This document shows, piece by piece, positions 62,113 through 64,000 of a stretch of DNA of 64,000 nucleotides. The stretch spans positions 2,895,001-2,959,000 of the forward strand of contig NZ_JBBOOE010000001.1 of the NCBI RefSeq assembly GCF_038002965.1. The letters run 5' to 3'. Source of the stretch: Robertmurraya sp. FSL R5-0851. Its GTDB lineage: Bacteria > Bacillota > Bacilli > Bacillales > Cytobacillaceae. A program made the translations under genes and the position numbers. Position 1 is the stretch's first letter, and each line of letters starts with the position of its first letter. The notes under the pieces were generated by a model. That model was not told the origin of the DNA. It saw only the letters and a program-made list of their open reading frames with translations, and did not search any database.

Positions 62113-63296
62113 CAGAAAACCCCTCCATACAAATTTGTTAATTGCTGGACCAAACGCAATAATTTCAAATCAGAATGATGATTGGCGATGAAAGATAATC
62201 CAATCGGAATTCCATTCTCTTTTATTAAAGGAATTGTCACTTGCGGAAACCCCGAAAGGCCCGCTATACAAGTCAGCTTCATCGTCTTCGAACGATATTG
62301 TTCCATTTTTTCTACTGATAAATTTCGCTTTGGTGCTTCCCCTGGGGTAGTAGGTAATACTAACAGACCATTTTTATTTAATAATTCAGACAGTTGATCC
62401 TTTATTAGCTCCCTTTCCTCCTCATATTCACTTAAGTGCTCTCTATTTAACGTACTTGCCCATTGAAATCGTTCAGCAATGCCTGGACCAAAGACAGGAT
62501 TCACACGTTTTATCCAATCTCCATGTTCATCCCAAATCTCAATGCCTTGATTATTCCTGAATAATTCTGCCCACTTTGAAAGTCCACCCTTTGCGATGTT
62601 CACATATTGAGCACTATAGTTTTCTTTTAACACTTCAATCTTTCTTAAATAACTACCTTTTGTTTGGTTATCTAAATATGACCAAGCTTCATTTTCAAAA
62701 AACAATGTGGAAAACCCTTCCATATCATTCGGCCCTTTATCTATAAGAACCTCGCCCACTGCAAGCAATAAGTTCGGATCTCTTGTCATCCAACCAACCG
62801 TATCAAAGCTTTTAGCAAGTGGGATTACACCCGTACTATCAACTAGTCCATGTGTAGGTCTAAACCCATATATCCCACAATAGGATGAAGGAACACGAAT
62901 CGATCCTCCTGTATCAGTCCCAAGTGCAAAATCCACTACCCCAGCAGAAACCGCCACAGCTGACCCACTTGAAGATCCACCAGGTATACGGTCTGATGCC
63001 CTAGGATTAACCGGTGTCCCATAATGAAAGTTTTCACCATTCAAACTATACATTAATTCATCCGTATGGGTCGTACCTTTCAGACAAGCGCCTCTCTCTA
63101 ACAGTTGATTAATAACAGGTGCGTGTCGCTTAGAAGCTTGATGAGACTGAAACCAATCTGGATTTCCCGCACTGCTTCGATAATCCTTTATCTCAAATAC
63201 ATCCTTTACACCGAAGGAAAGCCCTTTTAATGGTCCCGACTCCGTTTGTTGGATATTTAGGTGGTCGTTCATAAAAGCATTCCATTTGTCATCCAT
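62112..63296 (-). CDS. Amidase-signature hydrolase (HpxY/AtzF-like context)
   Basis: A 394-residue amidase-signature enzyme: SFGVKDVFEI (catalytic Lys), PGGSSSGSAVAVSAG (cis-Ser) and LGTDTGGSIRVPSS (nucleophile Ser). ATG 63296 is used because GGGGG lies upstream; the 16-residue longer start from 63344 has its ribosome site too near. First gene of the operon. A ureido or oxalurate-type amide is the expected substrate from context only; glutamyl-tRNA amidation is unlikely as no GatB/GatC is adjacent. Confidence 0.75.
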   Translation of the reverse strand: MDDKWNAFMNDHLNIQQTESGPLKGLSFGVKDVFEIKDYRSSAGNPDWFQSHQASKRHAPVINQLLERGACLKGTTHTDELMYSLNGENFHYGTPVNPRASDRIPGGSSSGSAVAVSAGVVDFALGTDTGGSIRVPSSYCGIYGFRPTHGLVDSTGVIPLAKSFDTVGWMTRDPNLLLAVGEVLIDKGPNDMEGFSTLFFENEAWSYLDNQTKGSYLRKIEVLKENYSAQYVNIAKGGLSKWAELFRNNQGIEIWDEHGDWIKRVNPVFGPGIAERFQWASTLNREHLSEYEEERELIKDQLSELLNKNGLLVLPTTPGEAPKRNLSVEKMEQYRSKTMKLTCIAGLSGFPQVTIPLIKENGIPIGLSFIANHHSDLKLLRLVQQLTNLYGGVF

Positions 63297-63453
63297 TTCT
63301 CTTTCCCCCTTCAAAATGCACCTTTCCATGTCAGCTTTAATCACATCTCCTTTTATTATAGTTTGATTATTCTAACAAGTCATTGGCACTTTAACTAAAT
63401 TTCAACTCACTTTTAGTCAAAATAACCAATTAACTAAGGAATCTAATTAAATG

Positions 63454-63479
63454 AAAAAAACGGCCATATGTGGCCGTTT
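63454..63479 (-). terminator. Intrinsic terminator of the 63.5-kb gene
   Basis: A 9-bp stem (63458-63466 with 63471-63479) with seven T on the minus strand, overlapping the end of the next gene. Confidence 0.9.
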
Positions 63480-63765
63480 ACCATTTCCAGTGATTAATAA
63501 GTTTTCCCTTTTGATGAAAACATTTTTCTTTAGGTATAATATTAGATACGGTAAGGATAAGTGATGGTACTTTCTCAACATTAAAAACAATAATTCCTTC
63601 TTCTTCACTTTTAATAAGAAAGGACTGGCCATGCGCATAAGATGGGAGAAGATTTCCTAGCTGAATAATCCAATTCACTATTGTTAACTGAACGTCTTTC
63701 GGAACTTGGATATTGGGAGAGAATCGTAAAATCCAATCCTCTTTGTCAATGGAAAATCGGTACAT
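63478..63765 (-). CDS. Small uncharacterised protein
   Basis: A 95-residue protein, ATG 63765 behind GGTGAGG, starting MYRFSIDKEDWILRFSPNI and ending HWKW. Beta-rich pattern, no signal or span. It lies just downstream of the gene cut by the window edge, on the same strand, with its own terminator. Family not recognised. Confidence 0.55.
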   Translation of the reverse strand: MYRFSIDKEDWILRFSPNIQVPKDVQLTIVNWIIQLGNLLPSYAHGQSFLIKSEEEGIIVFNVEKVPSLILTVSNIIPKEKCFHQKGKLINHWKW

Positions 63766-63823
63766 GTCCTCACCCTTATCATTTCAAATTTTCCTTAAAA
63801 AAATATATGCTAGAGCTTACACC

Positions 63824-64000
63824 TTATTCATCGTTTACGACTTTCTCAATATATAACTCACGATTCATTTTGAGGTCGATGATTTGATCATTTACTTGCA
63901 AAAGAATCCTGAGAGGATCGTATTGGTCAACCATTAGGATTTTCCCAATCCTTCCGTCACTGAGCATAACGGATCGACCGATAATACTGTCCATTAATTT
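63824..64000 (-). CDS. C-terminal end of a probable HD-GYP protein (partial)
   Basis: The frame is open through the window edge; the last 59 codons are seen. RSVMLSDGRIGKILMVDQYDPLRI resembles the barrel-like segment that ends HD-GYP cyclic-di-GMP phosphodiesterases (V-LSDGR-G-V...P-RP), followed by LYIEKVVNDE. The catalytic domain lies outside the window, so the call is tentative. ATG 63992 is within the frame but is not taken as the start. Confidence 0.5.
   Translation of the reverse strand, partial: KLMDSIIGRSVMLSDGRIGKILMVDQYDPLRILLQVNDQIIDLKMNRELYIEKVVNDE

Noticed and set aside
63384..63400. Second sigma54 promoter near the amidase gene (TTGGCAC)
   Set aside because: The -24 half is present but TTGC is missing at -12, and it points away from the amidase gene.

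Overview
The window comes from the chromosome of a low-GC, endospore-forming member of the Bacillaceae. Evidence: long stretches follow Bacillus subtilis gene neighbourhoods (yozD/yozE/yokU/kamA/yodP-T, yppQ/yppP, ypmS-R-Q-P, dfrA/thyA, ypjP/ypiP, yphP/ypgR/ypgQ/bsaA, metA, the puc genes), start codons include many TTG and GTG behind strong GGAGG sites, and there is a YjcZ sporulation peptide. Genus and species cannot be fixed from sequence reading alone.

Layout. 1-6.5 kb: the yozD/yozE/yokU neighbourhood, starting with a broken DUF2515 gene and interrupted between yozE and yokU by an A/T-rich insert with a RelE-type toxin-antitoxin pair and an AEP-primase/SF2-helicase of the TOTE conflict type. 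6.5-14.7 kb: the kam/yod locus (lysine 2,3-aminomutase, beta-lysine acetyltransferase, deacylase, CoA-transferase pair, class III aminotransferase) with a sigma54 activator (KamR) and a near-consensus -24/-12 promoter before kamA. 15.4-18 kb: an LD-carboxypeptidase and a flavoprotein carrying a paired PurR-like operator. 18-32.7 kb: envelope and housekeeping genes (DUF502, msrA/B, an rsgA paralogue with an attenuator-like leader, DUF4397, ypmS/R/Q, a sensor kinase, DegV, tatA/C, ilvA, plsC, dfrA, thyA). 32.8-47.5 kb: NERD protein, ypjP, ypiP, brxA, ypgR, ABC-F, ypgQ, a second DegV, glutathione peroxidase, fhs, metA, mntR, topB. 47.6-63.3 kb: a large purine/allantoin catabolism island: pucH-pucG-pucF, pucR, uraD-flavoprotein-uraH, an NMT1/SsuA-type ABC importer followed by a deleted Rieske oxygenase gene, and an amidase/gamma-GT-like/paired Chr transporter operon. 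The right edge cuts a probable HD-GYP gene.

How it fits together. The catabolic island lacks a classical uricase; the flavoprotein between uraD and uraH is the best candidate for urate oxidation. PucH, PucF and PucG would take allantoin to oxalurate, and the gamma-GT-like plus amidase pair resembles HpxW/HpxY of the Klebsiella hpx cluster, which could carry oxalurate/oxamate onward. Three 17-bp palindromes matching the TnrA/GlnR consensus sit before pucF/pucR, uraD and the ABC importer, so the island looks nitrogen-regulated.

The most unexpected features are non-coding: (1) three intergenic arrays at 8.0, 14.8 and 33.8 kb, unrelated in sequence, all with a 52-bp period (about five DNA turns) and a similar hairpin plan at the unit junctions; (2) a leader before the rsgA paralogue with its own promoter, a 22-codon leader ORF, an intrinsic terminator and a competing 10-bp pairing, the signature of ribosome-mediated attenuation.
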